NCBI GenBank assembly: GCA_016198645.1
Contig: JACQIE010000057.1
Location: 1 to 10,363 of the forward strand
From: Candidatus Aenigmatarchaeota archaeon
GTDB taxonomy: Archaea; Aenigmatarchaeota; Aenigmatarchaeia; GW2011-AR5
DNA length: 10,363 nt
Reading direction: 5' to 3'
Positions 1 through 6,765 of the stretch are shown here, one piece after another. Position 1 is the first letter of the stretch; each line of letters opens with the position of its first letter. The notes below the pieces were generated by a model, which did no database searches, was not told the DNA's origin, and worked only from the letters and a program-made list of their open reading frames with translations. A program made the translations under genes and the position numbers.

Positions 1-502
1 CGCCGGCATTCGCGGTTATCACAGAATAAGATGCCGGCACTGTTCGCAAAACATATTCCGGTCCGTGCTCATGATGGAGTTGCAGCAACCCCTCCGTGTC
101 GCACCCCGTTTTCAACCCGTCTGTGCTGATGCTGCTAACGGTGCCGTTGTGAACCATAGCCGCGTCAGCATCGCGAGTGATATAATGATTGGATTCGCGA
201 ATATCACGCCCGCCTATGGTATGAGGATGCGCGGCAAGGAGAAGGTCTCCAGTGCCTTTAGTCCTATATCTTGTATGGACAAACAGAGGGTCGCCTGGTT
301 TATAATCAAGCAGCGTGACCAGTGCCTGGGGGTCTGCGGTATTGCTGTAACATCGCACTGCATTTATGCTGCTTTCTCCTAAAGTTCCGTAGCCTTCTGC
401 GTCTTTGCCGCGGTGGCTTAGCCCTTCTCTGACAAGTTTCACAGCGTCGCTTATATCATAAACGAGTCCGACGCCGCAATTTTCTTCGACGGGTTCAGAC
501 AT
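1..502 (-). CDS. Class II glutamine amidotransferase, PurF-like (partial, runs off left edge)
   Basis: This reading frame is open from ATG at 502 to the window edge (167 codons) and encodes an N-terminal Ntn-type glutaminase domain. Seen in the sequence: a short leader MSEPVEEN followed by CGVGLVYD, so Cys9 would be the catalytic N-terminal nucleophile after propeptide removal, as in Bacillus-type PurF. Also seen are LSHRGKD (29-34; PurF LQHRGQ), HTRYRTKG (76-83; PurF HVRYSTTG), HNGT (118-121, oxyanion-hole Asn-Gly) and CDTEG (134-138; PurF SDTEV, glutamine binding). The family hydrolyses glutamine and channels ammonia to a second domain. In PurF that domain is a phosphoribosyltransferase making phosphoribosylamine, the first step of purine synthesis, but it lies outside the window. 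The start is supported by GGTGGT at 511-516, eight bases upstream. The gene begins 38 bases after secD and may be co-transcribed with it. The amidotransferase class is secure; PurF itself is likely but unproven. Confidence 0.8.
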   Translation of the reverse strand, partial: MSEPVEENCGVGLVYDISDAVKLVREGLSHRGKDAEGYGTLGESSINAVRCYSNTADPQALVTLLDYKPGDPLFVHTRYRTKGTGDLLLAAHPHTIGGRDIRESNHYITRDADAAMVHNGTVSSISTDGLKTGCDTEGLLQLHHEHGPEYVLRTVPASYSVITANAG

Positions 503-540
503 AGACGCAAACCACCAATAAATTGCCCCCAGCTTTCATA

Positions 541-2100
541 TCACTGCGCCCTTTCTATTTTTTTCAGGATTTCGCCGAATGCGGGGCGGGTTATCAGAAC
601 GCCTATCAGCACGCCGATTATCGTCGTGATGGCGAAGCCGCGCAGGCTTATCATCGTCAGTAGCGGCAGCATTGATGCTATCAGTATCCCGCCGGAGCCG
701 AATATCACGAAGAAAGCGCGCTTGAGCTGTTCAGTGAGCGTTAGTTCCTTTCGGCGCGAAGACTGGTCAATCATTATTATCTGGCTGTCCACCCCGGTGC
801 CGATGGCAGCGATGATACCGGCAAGCGCAGGCAGGTCGAGCGTCCATGAAAATGCGGCAGCAGCGCCGAGGATTATGAGGGCTTCGGACAGCGAGACGGC
901 AAGCATGGGCAGAATTATCTTCGGGCGCCTGTAGCGCGCAAGCACGACGGCAGCGACGCCGGCTGCGGCAGCGACGCCTGCAAGGAGAACGTCGTTTACA
1001 AATGCCCTGCCGAGGGTCGGGGAAACGCTGCTCACGCCGACGATTTCTATGGACGTCGGCAGCGAGCCGGAACGCAGGATGCTGGAGATGCTGCGTTTTT
1101 CTGCGAGCGCATCGCCGTACGAAGGCGCAGTTCCGGTTATCTCGATGCTCGTTGCCGCGTTTCCGCGGAGCGACGAGGCTATCTGGAAGGAGTTTATCAG
1201 CTTGTCGTCAAGATATACAGCGATTTCGCCCTGCAGGTAAGATGTGCCCGCAGCGAACGGCAGGTTTTTGGTTACCATCGCAAAATTATTCGCGGCTTTC
1301 GGCGACACCTGCAGACCGAAGCTCCACTGGTAGTTGTTGTCAAGGGAGCGGACGCCGGAGCGTGCAGGGTCAAGATATACTGCCTGTATGTCATCGCCGC
1401 CGTATACAGTAGCTACGACATTGGCGTCGCTGCCCGTGATGTTTGCCACAATGAAAGGCACACCTGCAAGGATGAATGAGTCGCCGGGCGCGTAGCTTTT
1501 GTTTTCTATCGAAAGCGTGCCGTTGACGGAAATCGGGTAGCTTTTGTCCATTATAATTTCTTTTGATGCTTTCAGGGGCACTTTTGCCTCGAACTTGCCT
1601 TCCGCTTCAAGCAAGCGCCTTATCTCGTCCTCGGTGCCGCCGGCTATAGCCACCTCGACGTATGAGTCGCCGTGAAAATCTATTGTCCTAAACGTGGCTT
1701 CCCGGAGGCCGTAAAAGTTTATCCGTTGCTGGAGCACAGGGATAACATCGCTTGCCAGCGAAGCGTTCTTCGGCTTGACGGTCGCGGAGACGCCGCCTGT
1801 TATGTCAAGCCCGAATTCCAGGTTCGTTGACGAGCGTTCTTTGAGTGTAAAAGGCAATGGGCCGTCTGTTTCAATGTAGACAGCGCCGCGTTGCGTGGCC
1901 AGTTGAACGAGGCCGGAATAATTACCGCTGACAGGCGGCGGCGCGCCGTTTATGGCGTAAACAGTGTCGCCTACGGAAAGCCGTGGAGTCGAGGACGTTT
2001 CGACGGAGAAGCCGCTTCCTGCCCCCATAAACAGGGAAACAACGGACAGCACCACTGCCGCTACCAGCAGGCCTATTCTCCAGTTAGCCACGGCGTTCAA
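541..2100 (-). CDS. secD: Protein-export membrane protein SecD (archaeal type)
   Basis: SecD is an RND-fold membrane subunit that pairs with SecF to assist late steps of Sec-dependent protein export; archaea lack SecA, so its coupling partner differs from that of bacteria. The 519-residue protein shows the SecD order: one N-terminal membrane helix (about 9-27), the P1 motif GLDITGGV (97-104), QQRINFYGLREATF (124-137), a large extracytoplasmic region, the junction SILRSGSLPTSIEIV (340-354) with PTLG (361-364), and five C-terminal membrane helices (about 370-510). The fourth-helix signature GIIAAIGTGVDSQIIMID (428-445) is typical of archaeal SecD. The first codon of the open frame used here is TTG at 2100, inside secF; GTG at 2091 (Val4) is an equally possible start. 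The coding region overlaps the secF end by 17 bases (or 8 with the GTG start), implying translational coupling. Nothing appears truncated. Confidence 0.93.
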   Translation of the reverse strand: MNAVANWRIGLLVAAVVLSVVSLFMGAGSGFSVETSSTPRLSVGDTVYAINGAPPPVSGNYSGLVQLATQRGAVYIETDGPLPFTLKERSSTNLEFGLDITGGVSATVKPKNASLASDVIPVLQQRINFYGLREATFRTIDFHGDSYVEVAIAGGTEDEIRRLLEAEGKFEAKVPLKASKEIIMDKSYPISVNGTLSIENKSYAPGDSFILAGVPFIVANITGSDANVVATVYGGDDIQAVYLDPARSGVRSLDNNYQWSFGLQVSPKAANNFAMVTKNLPFAAGTSYLQGEIAVYLDDKLINSFQIASSLRGNAATSIEITGTAPSYGDALAEKRSISSILRSGSLPTSIEIVGVSSVSPTLGRAFVNDVLLAGVAAAAGVAAVVLARYRRPKIILPMLAVSLSEALIILGAAAAFSWTLDLPALAGIIAAIGTGVDSQIIMIDQSSRRKELTLTEQLKRAFFVIFGSGGILIASMLPLLTMISLRGFAITTIIGVLIGVLITRPAFGEILKKIERAQ

Positions 2101-2890
2101 CCCACATGCGCAGAAGCCCGGCGTTCATGAGCCATGTCACCGGGACGTCGATTACTATGCCTGTCATGAGAACCAGAGCTATTGTCTGAAGAACAGGAGA
2201 ACTTGTAGAAACATATAATGCCAGCAGCGCGACGAAAGTCGTGCTTACCATCGTAAGACCGGTTTTCATCGCAGAAGCGGCAGAGCCGCTGAACTTGAGA
2301 ACGGTTGACGTAAGGAGGACATCTGTATCTATAGAATACGCGACTATCAGTATCAGCGCCGCTACCATGTGCAGCGACAGCGGCACGTTGAGCAGACTCA
2401 TCACAGCCATGGTGCCTGTCATGTCCACGAGGGCGGACAGCATCACTATTCCCGACGGCACAAGGGAGCGGAACATCACGAAGACTATGACGGACATCAG
2501 GAAGAACGCCGTGAGCGTTGCCGTCAGGGACTGCTGCCAGAAGACCTCGCCTATTGCGGGCCCTATTGTCTGGTAGGCGATGTCACCCGTTATACCGGCA
2601 GCCTGTAGCGCGGCTATAGCGCTGCGCTCTTCCGTTTCGTATGGAAGCGTGACGACCACGGTCGGCGCGGCGCCCGTGTAAAGGCGGACGTCCGCATCAG
2701 GCAGCGTTGCATGAACAGTTGAGAAGGCTTCCTCGCCGCCGGCGAAGGAAAGGCGCTTTCCGCCGGTAAGGTCGACGTCCCGTTTCATTACGAAGCCTGT
2801 GGACAACGCGTTGCCTGCAAGTATCGCCAGAGAAGCCACGAGGATGAGCAGGGGCGCCAGCGCGACGAGTTTCCAATGCTTTTCGAACAC
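2084..2890 (-). CDS. secF: Protein-export membrane protein SecF (archaeal type)
   Basis: SecF is the partner of SecD in the membrane complex that supports Sec-dependent export. The 268-residue protein has an N-terminal membrane helix (about 8-27), the conserved motif DVDLTGGKRLSF (38-49), a short extracytoplasmic domain, IGPAIGEVFWQQ (109-120) leading into five membrane helices, and AYSIDTDVLLTSTVL (184-198), which is diagnostic of archaeal SecF. It ends in LMNAGLLRMWVERRG, also family-typical. The start is GTG at 2890: the frame has no upstream ATG/GTG/TTG, and MFEKHWK fits the cytoplasmic N-terminus. A TATA-like TTAAAA on the minus strand (2912-2917) is centred about 25 bases upstream, so the mRNA may be leaderless. 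It is first in a probable secF-secD-(amidotransferase) transcription unit. The order secF then secD is the reverse of the usual bacterial secDF. Confidence 0.93.
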   Translation of the reverse strand: MFEKHWKLVALAPLLILVASLAILAGNALSTGFVMKRDVDLTGGKRLSFAGGEEAFSTVHATLPDADVRLYTGAAPTVVVTLPYETEERSAIAALQAAGITGDIAYQTIGPAIGEVFWQQSLTATLTAFFLMSVIVFVMFRSLVPSGIVMLSALVDMTGTMAVMSLLNVPLSLHMVAALILIVAYSIDTDVLLTSTVLKFSGSAASAMKTGLTMVSTTFVALLALYVSTSSPVLQTIALVLMTGIVIDVPVTWLMNAGLLRMWVERRG

Positions 2891-2932
2891 ATCCCAAATA
2901 ACCCTTTTAAGTTTTAATGCGTTTCAATTGCC
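2891..2932. promoter_or_regulatory. Divergent promoter region secF / geranylgeranyl reductase
   Basis: This 42-base AT-rich spacer separates two genes that start in opposite directions. TTTTAA at 2905-2910 is centred about 25 bases before the ATG at 2933, and a second TTTTAA at 2912-2917, read as TTAAAA on the minus strand, is centred about 25 bases before the GTG at 2890. That spacing matches archaeal TATA boxes for leaderless transcripts in both directions. The boxes are only one base apart, so the two preinitiation complexes would compete. This is a position-based inference with no expression evidence. Confidence 0.55.
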
Positions 2933-4018
2933 ATGTATGACGTCATTATAGCCGGCGCGGGGCCTGCCGGCGGCACACTGGCTTCGCTTATAAAGGGGGA
3001 CGTGCTCGTGCTTGAGAAGGACAAGGAAGCGCCGCTCAAAGACTCGGGCCTGGTATCGTCGCATTTCCGCGAGTTCGTGGATGACGACGCGCTCGTGGAC
3101 AGTTACGTAAACGAGATGGAGGCCGTTTCTCCATCAGGGAACACATTTCTTCTCCGCTCGGACAGGCCTTACGCGATGCTGCTCAAAAGGAAAAGGCTCT
3201 CTTATCACCTCAGAATAAGGGCGAAGGAGAACACGACGGTAAGGTATGAGCGGGTACGCGGCTTCCGGTGCGAAAAGGGCAGCGTCATTGTTGAGACGTC
3301 GAAAGGCACGCATGAAGCGAAGATGATTGTCGGATGCGATGGCACGCTTTCCGATGTGAGGAAGAGCATGGGCATTGCGCCGCCGGCCATGGTGCCGGGG
3401 CTGTTCGCGAGAACACGTCAGAAACTAAAGCACGACAGGATAAAGGTGTTTTTCAACAAATTTTTCTCCCCGGATTTCTTCTCGTGGATAATACCACAGG
3501 AAAACGAGTACGGTGTGATGGCGGCATCGCGGCCGCGCGACCATCTCAACGACTTCAAGAAGTCGCTGGAACTGCCGGACGGCGAGCTACATTCTTCTAT
3601 GATACCAATGGGGACGACGTGCTCTTACGGCGAGCGGGCGCTGCTCGTGGGCGAGGCGTGCGGGCAGACGAAGCCGCTGACAGGTGGGGGAATAATATTT
3701 GGAATGAGGGCGGCGACAATAGCGGGGCGCGTCATAAATGACGCGATAGCGCGGGACAGGTTTGGCGCTTCGTTCCTTTCTCGTTACGAAACAGAGTGGA
3801 AGAAAGAGTTGCAGTGGGAGATAAACAAGCAGCTTCTCCTACGAAAAATCTACAGGAAGATGTCAAACGCGGACATCGAAAAGCTCTTCACCGCGTTTGG
3901 CGGGGACATAGAAAAAATAAACCGATTCGACTACGACCGCATCACTTCAGCGTGGACAAAATTGCCGAAGAGGAAAATGTTCGTTTTTGCGCTGCAGAAC
4001 ATGCATATGATTTTTTGA
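2933..4018 (+). CDS. Geranylgeranyl reductase family FAD-dependent oxidoreductase
   Basis: The family saturates isoprenoid double bonds; in archaea it reduces geranylgeranyl chains of membrane ether lipids (some members act on other prenyl substrates), using FAD at the membrane surface. Seen in the 361-residue protein: the dinucleotide-binding loop GAGPAGG (8-14) with the strand-end acid E28, the VGCDGTLSDVRK segment (133-144), a YxWxFPK-like segment FFSWIIPQE (182-190), and the second FAD motif LLVGEACGQTKPLTGGGI (237-254). In that motif GE replaces the usual GD. The KDSGL segment (36-40) sits where, from memory, many archaeal reductases carry a conserved Cys; here it is Ser. The length is slightly below the roughly 390-400 residues of well-studied archaeal members. 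The gene is divergent from secF and ends 5 bases from dapB, tail to tail. Family assignment is strong; the exact prenyl substrate is not determined. Confidence 0.85.
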   Translation: MYDVIIAGAGPAGGTLASLIKGDVLVLEKDKEAPLKDSGLVSSHFREFVDDDALVDSYVNEMEAVSPSGNTFLLRSDRPYAMLLKRKRLSYHLRIRAKENTTVRYERVRGFRCEKGSVIVETSKGTHEAKMIVGCDGTLSDVRKSMGIAPPAMVPGLFARTRQKLKHDRIKVFFNKFFSPDFFSWIIPQENEYGVMAASRPRDHLNDFKKSLELPDGELHSSMIPMGTTCSYGERALLVGEACGQTKPLTGGGIIFGMRAATIAGRVINDAIARDRFGASFLSRYETEWKKELQWEINKQLLLRKIYRKMSNADIEKLFTAFGGDIEKINRFDYDRITSAWTKLPKRKMFVFALQNMHMIF

Positions 4019-4023
4019 GTAGT

Positions 4024-4821
4024 TTATCTGTTCCGCAGAACGTCTGTCATGCTGAACACTTCGCCCATTGAGCCTTCGCGCATTTTCCGGCTCAGATACC
4101 TAATCGCATCCACGGCTCCGTCCGCATACGTCCGCCGCCCGTTCACCCTAGTATAGAAGCCTGCGCCCATGCCGCTATTTGATAAGTCAACCCAATGATA
4201 TGCGTGGCTGCTTAATACGCTGTCGGGCACGCCCAGCTCGCGTTGCATCGCCGGTTCGCGCACGGATTCCATTTCGTCAAAGGTGATGCCCAGCTCTGCA
4301 AGAACCTGCGTCCATGCACGGCCTGTGCCGCTCGGGTCGCGTTTCGTTTGCTGATGGCTTTCCCGCAGGTGCCCGCGGTAACCGGTAAACGCGCCGGGGA
4401 ATTCATGCGCGAGATATTCAAGTGCAGCGGTCCATGCCACAAGCTGTTTGCTCATATTCGGCGCGATGACGGCGGAAACAGGGTTTGCACGGACTACCTC
4501 GTCGGCGTCTGCCCTGTTTCCTATCGTGCCGCCGTAAACGAAAGGCACGCCTACATCCGCATATAGACTAGCCTGCCTTGCCATGTCCGCCCGGCTGAAA
4601 TCAACTGCCAGCAAATCCCGCTGCATAGCGAGCAATTCACGCAGGCATGCCTCATGGCCATCGGGCCCAACGAGAGCTATCCCGTCGTACGGAGATTCCT
4701 TCGTGGTCGGACCTGTCAGGGCGTATGGCAGCAATGTCATGTCCGGCTGTGCACGGATGGCTTTCATCACTTCTGTGGATATGCTTCCGGGCAAGCCCGA
4801 CAACACGACTGGAATCGTCAT
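4024..4821 (-). CDS. dapB: 4-hydroxy-tetrahydrodipicolinate reductase, plant-type DapB
   Basis: DapB reduces 4-hydroxy-tetrahydrodipicolinate to tetrahydrodipicolinate with NAD(P)H, the second committed step of diaminopimelate/lysine synthesis in the cytoplasm. The 265-residue protein shows a nucleotide-binding N-terminus (VVLSGLPGSIS, 5-15), VDFS (73-76), GVPFVYGGTIG (91-101), APNMSKQ (120-126), the catalytic segment ESHQQTKRDPSGTG (154-167; K160 and SGT retained), SSHAYHW (204-210) and the C-terminal FSMTDVLR (256-263). The SHQ-x-TK-x-DPSGT form, FPGAFTGY (141-148) and TYADGAVDAI (231-240) resemble the plant-type reductase rather than the E. coli type (HHRHKVDAPSGT). The third glycine of the usual GxxGxMG loop is Ser15. 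The start ATG overlaps the dapA stop by four bases (ATGA), indicating coupled translation. Confidence in the activity is high because of both motifs and the dapA neighbour. Confidence 0.9.
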   Translation of the reverse strand: MTIPVVLSGLPGSISTEVMKAIRAQPDMTLLPYALTGPTTKESPYDGIALVGPDGHEACLRELLAMQRDLLAVDFSRADMARQASLYADVGVPFVYGGTIGNRADADEVVRANPVSAVIAPNMSKQLVAWTAALEYLAHEFPGAFTGYRGHLRESHQQTKRDPSGTGRAWTQVLAELGITFDEMESVREPAMQRELGVPDSVLSSHAYHWVDLSNSGMGAGFYTRVNGRRTYADGAVDAIRYLSRKMREGSMGEVFSMTDVLRNR

Positions 4822-5900
4822 ACGACGCCTCCGTATTTCGCCAGCCTGTCGGCTATCGCCGGTTGTGGTGAAAATGTTCGTTGTATCGCGTCGAAATACG
4901 ACGGATGAGCTTCATGCAGGCGATAAAGAGCGGCGCCGACCGTGTTCTGCACAGACTCGGGCGGCACGGACATCGGCGACCTCATGGCAGGGTTGTTAAT
5001 CATGCCGAGGAGATACGCTGCGAACTGCACAGGCTGCGGGTTGCGCCAGTTATCGTTTGTTATTGCGAGCGTCTCATCACCTATTTTGAGCGGATAAGAA
5101 CTTGTTACGCCTACGAGCCTGTTCAAACCTTTCAGCGATTCGTTTATTTCCCGTGCTCGCGCAGGATTGCCGCCAAGCACGGCTGCTGTCATTTCTGAAT
5201 AGACGTGCGGGAAGAGGTTGCTCCATACGGAGATGACGCCGTTGCCTGATATGGCAGGGTCGGTCATCATCTGATACGTGAGGGGGTCGTCGCCGGAGAG
5301 GATGAGAAAATCGTTGAGTCCGCGTTCTCCGGCTTCGCGGCGCACGGCGCGCCAGAAGCTTGCGTCTTCATCGTCCCGCAAGGCTTTCCCGCCTGTGGCG
5401 TCTTTCGTGCCTATTATGTTGGGGTGAGCTTTTGCCAGCGCGGCAATCACGTCGGCGTGAATTATCGGGTGCCCCCGCCCCGGAATGTTATAAATGATGA
5501 CACCCGTCGGCGCGGCTTCTGCGACGCTCTGGAAATACTGTGCGAAGCCTTCCTGCGCCGGCGCATTGTAGTAACCGGAAACGTGAAGCGTCGCATCCGC
5601 GCCCATCTGCGCCGCAACTTTTGTCGCTTCCACGCCTTCTCGTGTAGCGTTCGAGCCCGCGCCCACGATTATAGGAATAGTGTGCGCACGGTTTCGTGCC
5701 GTTATCACTATGTCATTTATTCCGTAATGTTCTGCCCATGAAAGAGTCGGGCTCTGGCCGGTCGTTCCGCATGGCACCAAGCCGTTAATACCATTGGTTA
5801 TTTGAAACTCCGCAAGCCTTTGCAGGCTTTTATAATCTATCGTTCCATCGCCGTTCAGCGGCGTTATCAGCGCCGTTGACGCACCTTCATATTGCCTCAT
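4818..5900 (-). CDS. dapA: 4-hydroxy-tetrahydrodipicolinate synthase (DapA), with C-terminal extension
   Basis: DapA condenses pyruvate with aspartate semialdehyde, the first committed step toward diaminopimelate and lysine. It is a cytoplasmic class I aldolase-like TIM barrel. Active-site residues are visible (numbered from ATG at 5900, 360 residues): GTTGQSPTL (T46, T47), GYYN (Y110, Y111), YNIPGR (Y137, R142), the Schiff-base lysine in GTKDATG (K166), and LSGDD (201-205). There are about 12 extra residues between K166 and LSGDD compared with E. coli DapA. About 55 residues extend past the usual roughly 292-300 residue length, with no recognised domain. ATG at 5900 is preferred over the in-frame TTG at 5903 because the SD-like AAGGTGAT lies at 5904-5911. 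It is the first gene of a dapA-dapB pair, divergent from the ACT-domain gene. Dihydrodipicolinate-synthase superfamily membership is certain; the adjacent dapB makes the DapA role the best reading over other aldolases. Confidence 0.9.
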   Translation of the reverse strand: MRQYEGASTALITPLNGDGTIDYKSLQRLAEFQITNGINGLVPCGTTGQSPTLSWAEHYGINDIVITARNRAHTIPIIVGAGSNATREGVEATKVAAQMGADATLHVSGYYNAPAQEGFAQYFQSVAEAAPTGVIIYNIPGRGHPIIHADVIAALAKAHPNIIGTKDATGGKALRDDEDASFWRAVRREAGERGLNDFLILSGDDPLTYQMMTDPAISGNGVISVWSNLFPHVYSEMTAAVLGGNPARAREINESLKGLNRLVGVTSSYPLKIGDETLAITNDNWRNPQPVQFAAYLLGMINNPAMRSPMSVPPESVQNTVGAALYRLHEAHPSYFDAIQRTFSPQPAIADRLAKYGGVV

Positions 5901-5903
5901 CAA

Positions 5904-5911
5904 ATCACCTT
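5904..5911 (-). promoter_or_regulatory. Ribosome binding site of dapA
   Basis: On the minus strand AAGGTGAT precedes the ATG at 5900 by three bases. It matches the GGTGAT core complementary to the archaeal 16S rRNA 3' end. It decides the start in favour of ATG at 5900, since the TTG at 5903 would abut the site with no spacing. Confidence 0.65.
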
Positions 5912-5929
5912 ATGCATGCTTTATGTTTC

Positions 5930-5940
5930 TTTATATATTA
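5930..5940. promoter_or_regulatory. Shared TATA box, dapA / ACT-domain gene
   Basis: TTTATATATTA is a near-consensus archaeal TATA box and reads as TATA on both strands. Its centre is about 34 bases from the dapA ATG (5900) and about 35 bases from the ATG at 5969, so a single element could drive both genes with short leaders of roughly 8-10 bases. No other equally good TATA sequence is seen in this spacer. Confidence 0.6.
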
Positions 5941-5945
5941 ACTTG

Positions 5946-5963
5946 ATGTTATTATAATAACAT
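5946..5963. promoter_or_regulatory. Perfect 18-bp palindrome, candidate operator
   Basis: ATGTTATTATAATAACAT is identical to its own reverse complement. It lies between the shared TATA box and the ACT-domain gene, over the predicted transcription start (about 5960). A dimeric repressor bound here would block the ACT-protein promoter directly and could affect dapAB on the other side. The palindrome is seen; operator function is inferred. AT-rich spacers produce palindromes more easily by chance, but nine matched pairs with no break is notable. Confidence 0.5.
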
Positions 5964-5968
5964 TTGTA

Positions 5969-6664
5969 ATGAAGTGTGTTGCCATGGTCACGATAAGTCA
6001 CTTAACGAAGAAATACGTGGACGGGATGCCTTTTCTGCACGAGGCACTGGGAAAGAAGATGCTGAACTACGGCGCGGTCGCAGAGATGCTTGCGCCGAAG
6101 ATAGAAAAAGAGCTGGGCAAGGAAGTGAAGCTCTACGCCGTCATCATGGCGTTAAGGAGATACGGCGACGGGCTTGTGAGAAAATATGAAAGCGCGGACA
6201 CGGAGAAAATCTTCGGCAAAGGTTCAGACCTAAGCATGAAATCAGGTCTGTGTGACGTAACCCTTGGCAAATCAAGAACGCTATTCGAAAATCTAAAAAC
6301 GATACACAACATCATTGATTACGAAAGCGGCGACATACTGAACGTTATTCACGGAAACATCAACGTCACTATAATAACGAATGAGAAGCACAAGGAAAAA
6401 ATACTTAACGTATTGCGCAGAGAAAAAATAATACACATCGAAGACGACCTCGTTCAGGTGTCTTTAAAATTCCCGCAGGAATTTCTTTACACGCCGGGCG
6501 TGCTTTGCAGGATGACGCGCGAGCTTTTGTGGAGCAACGTGAACCTCATAGAGATAGTTTCTTCGCTCACGGAACTGAATTTCATGGTCAAAAGCGAAGA
6601 CGCGCTTAAAGGATACAGCGCGCTTGAAAACCTGCTGGTCGCGGCAAAGAAAGCCAGGAAATGA
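5969..6664 (+). CDS. HTH-like / ACT-domain protein, candidate amino-acid-responsive regulator
   Basis: The 231-residue protein has a helical N-terminus (about 20-72) that reads as helix-turn-helix-like. NYGAVAEMLAPKI is followed by a positively charged candidate recognition helix KLYAVIMALRRY. A central segment (about 90-150) has a possible degenerate ACT fold, and the C-terminal ACT domain is clear (about 172-225): TPGVLCRMTRELLWSNVN then LIEIVSSLTELNFMVKSED, like the regulatory domains of aspartokinases. ACT domains bind amino acids. As I recall, similar proteins of unknown function occur in DPANN archaea. It is divergent from dapA, which fits a lysine-pathway sensor, but this is inference; no enzyme domain is visible. 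ATG at 5984 (giving MVTISHL) is a plausible alternative start and may be the true one. An 18-bp palindrome sits just upstream. Its native target could be different or global. Confidence 0.75.
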   Translation: MKCVAMVTISHLTKKYVDGMPFLHEALGKKMLNYGAVAEMLAPKIEKELGKEVKLYAVIMALRRYGDGLVRKYESADTEKIFGKGSDLSMKSGLCDVTLGKSRTLFENLKTIHNIIDYESGDILNVIHGNINVTIITNEKHKEKILNVLRREKIIHIEDDLVQVSLKFPQEFLYTPGVLCRMTRELLWSNVNLIEIVSSLTELNFMVKSEDALKGYSALENLLVAAKKARK

Positions 6665-6765
6665 GTATTTACAGAGATTTACACTCCTCAACTAAAACTA
6701 CAAATAAATAAGGACGAAGATGAGTGCGCAGAAGTCGGCGCTATTATCCGCGGGCAGTTACCAGC
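6665..6765. other. Intergenic region between convergent genes
   Basis: This 101-base spacer lies between the ends of the ACT-domain gene and the 131-residue hypothetical gene. AT-rich stretches (for example AAATAAATAAGG at 6701-6712) are present, but no clear hairpin-plus-T-run terminator and no RNA gene is seen. Confidence 0.4.

Noticed and set aside
65..382. 105-residue plus-strand frame
   Set aside because: It is antisense to the PurF-like glutaminase domain, whose catalytic motifs are clear on the minus strand.
4010..4023. T-run at the end of the reductase gene as a terminator
   Set aside because: TTTTTT lies inside the last codons and only 5 bases separate the convergent genes; it may contribute to archaeal termination but cannot be called with confidence.
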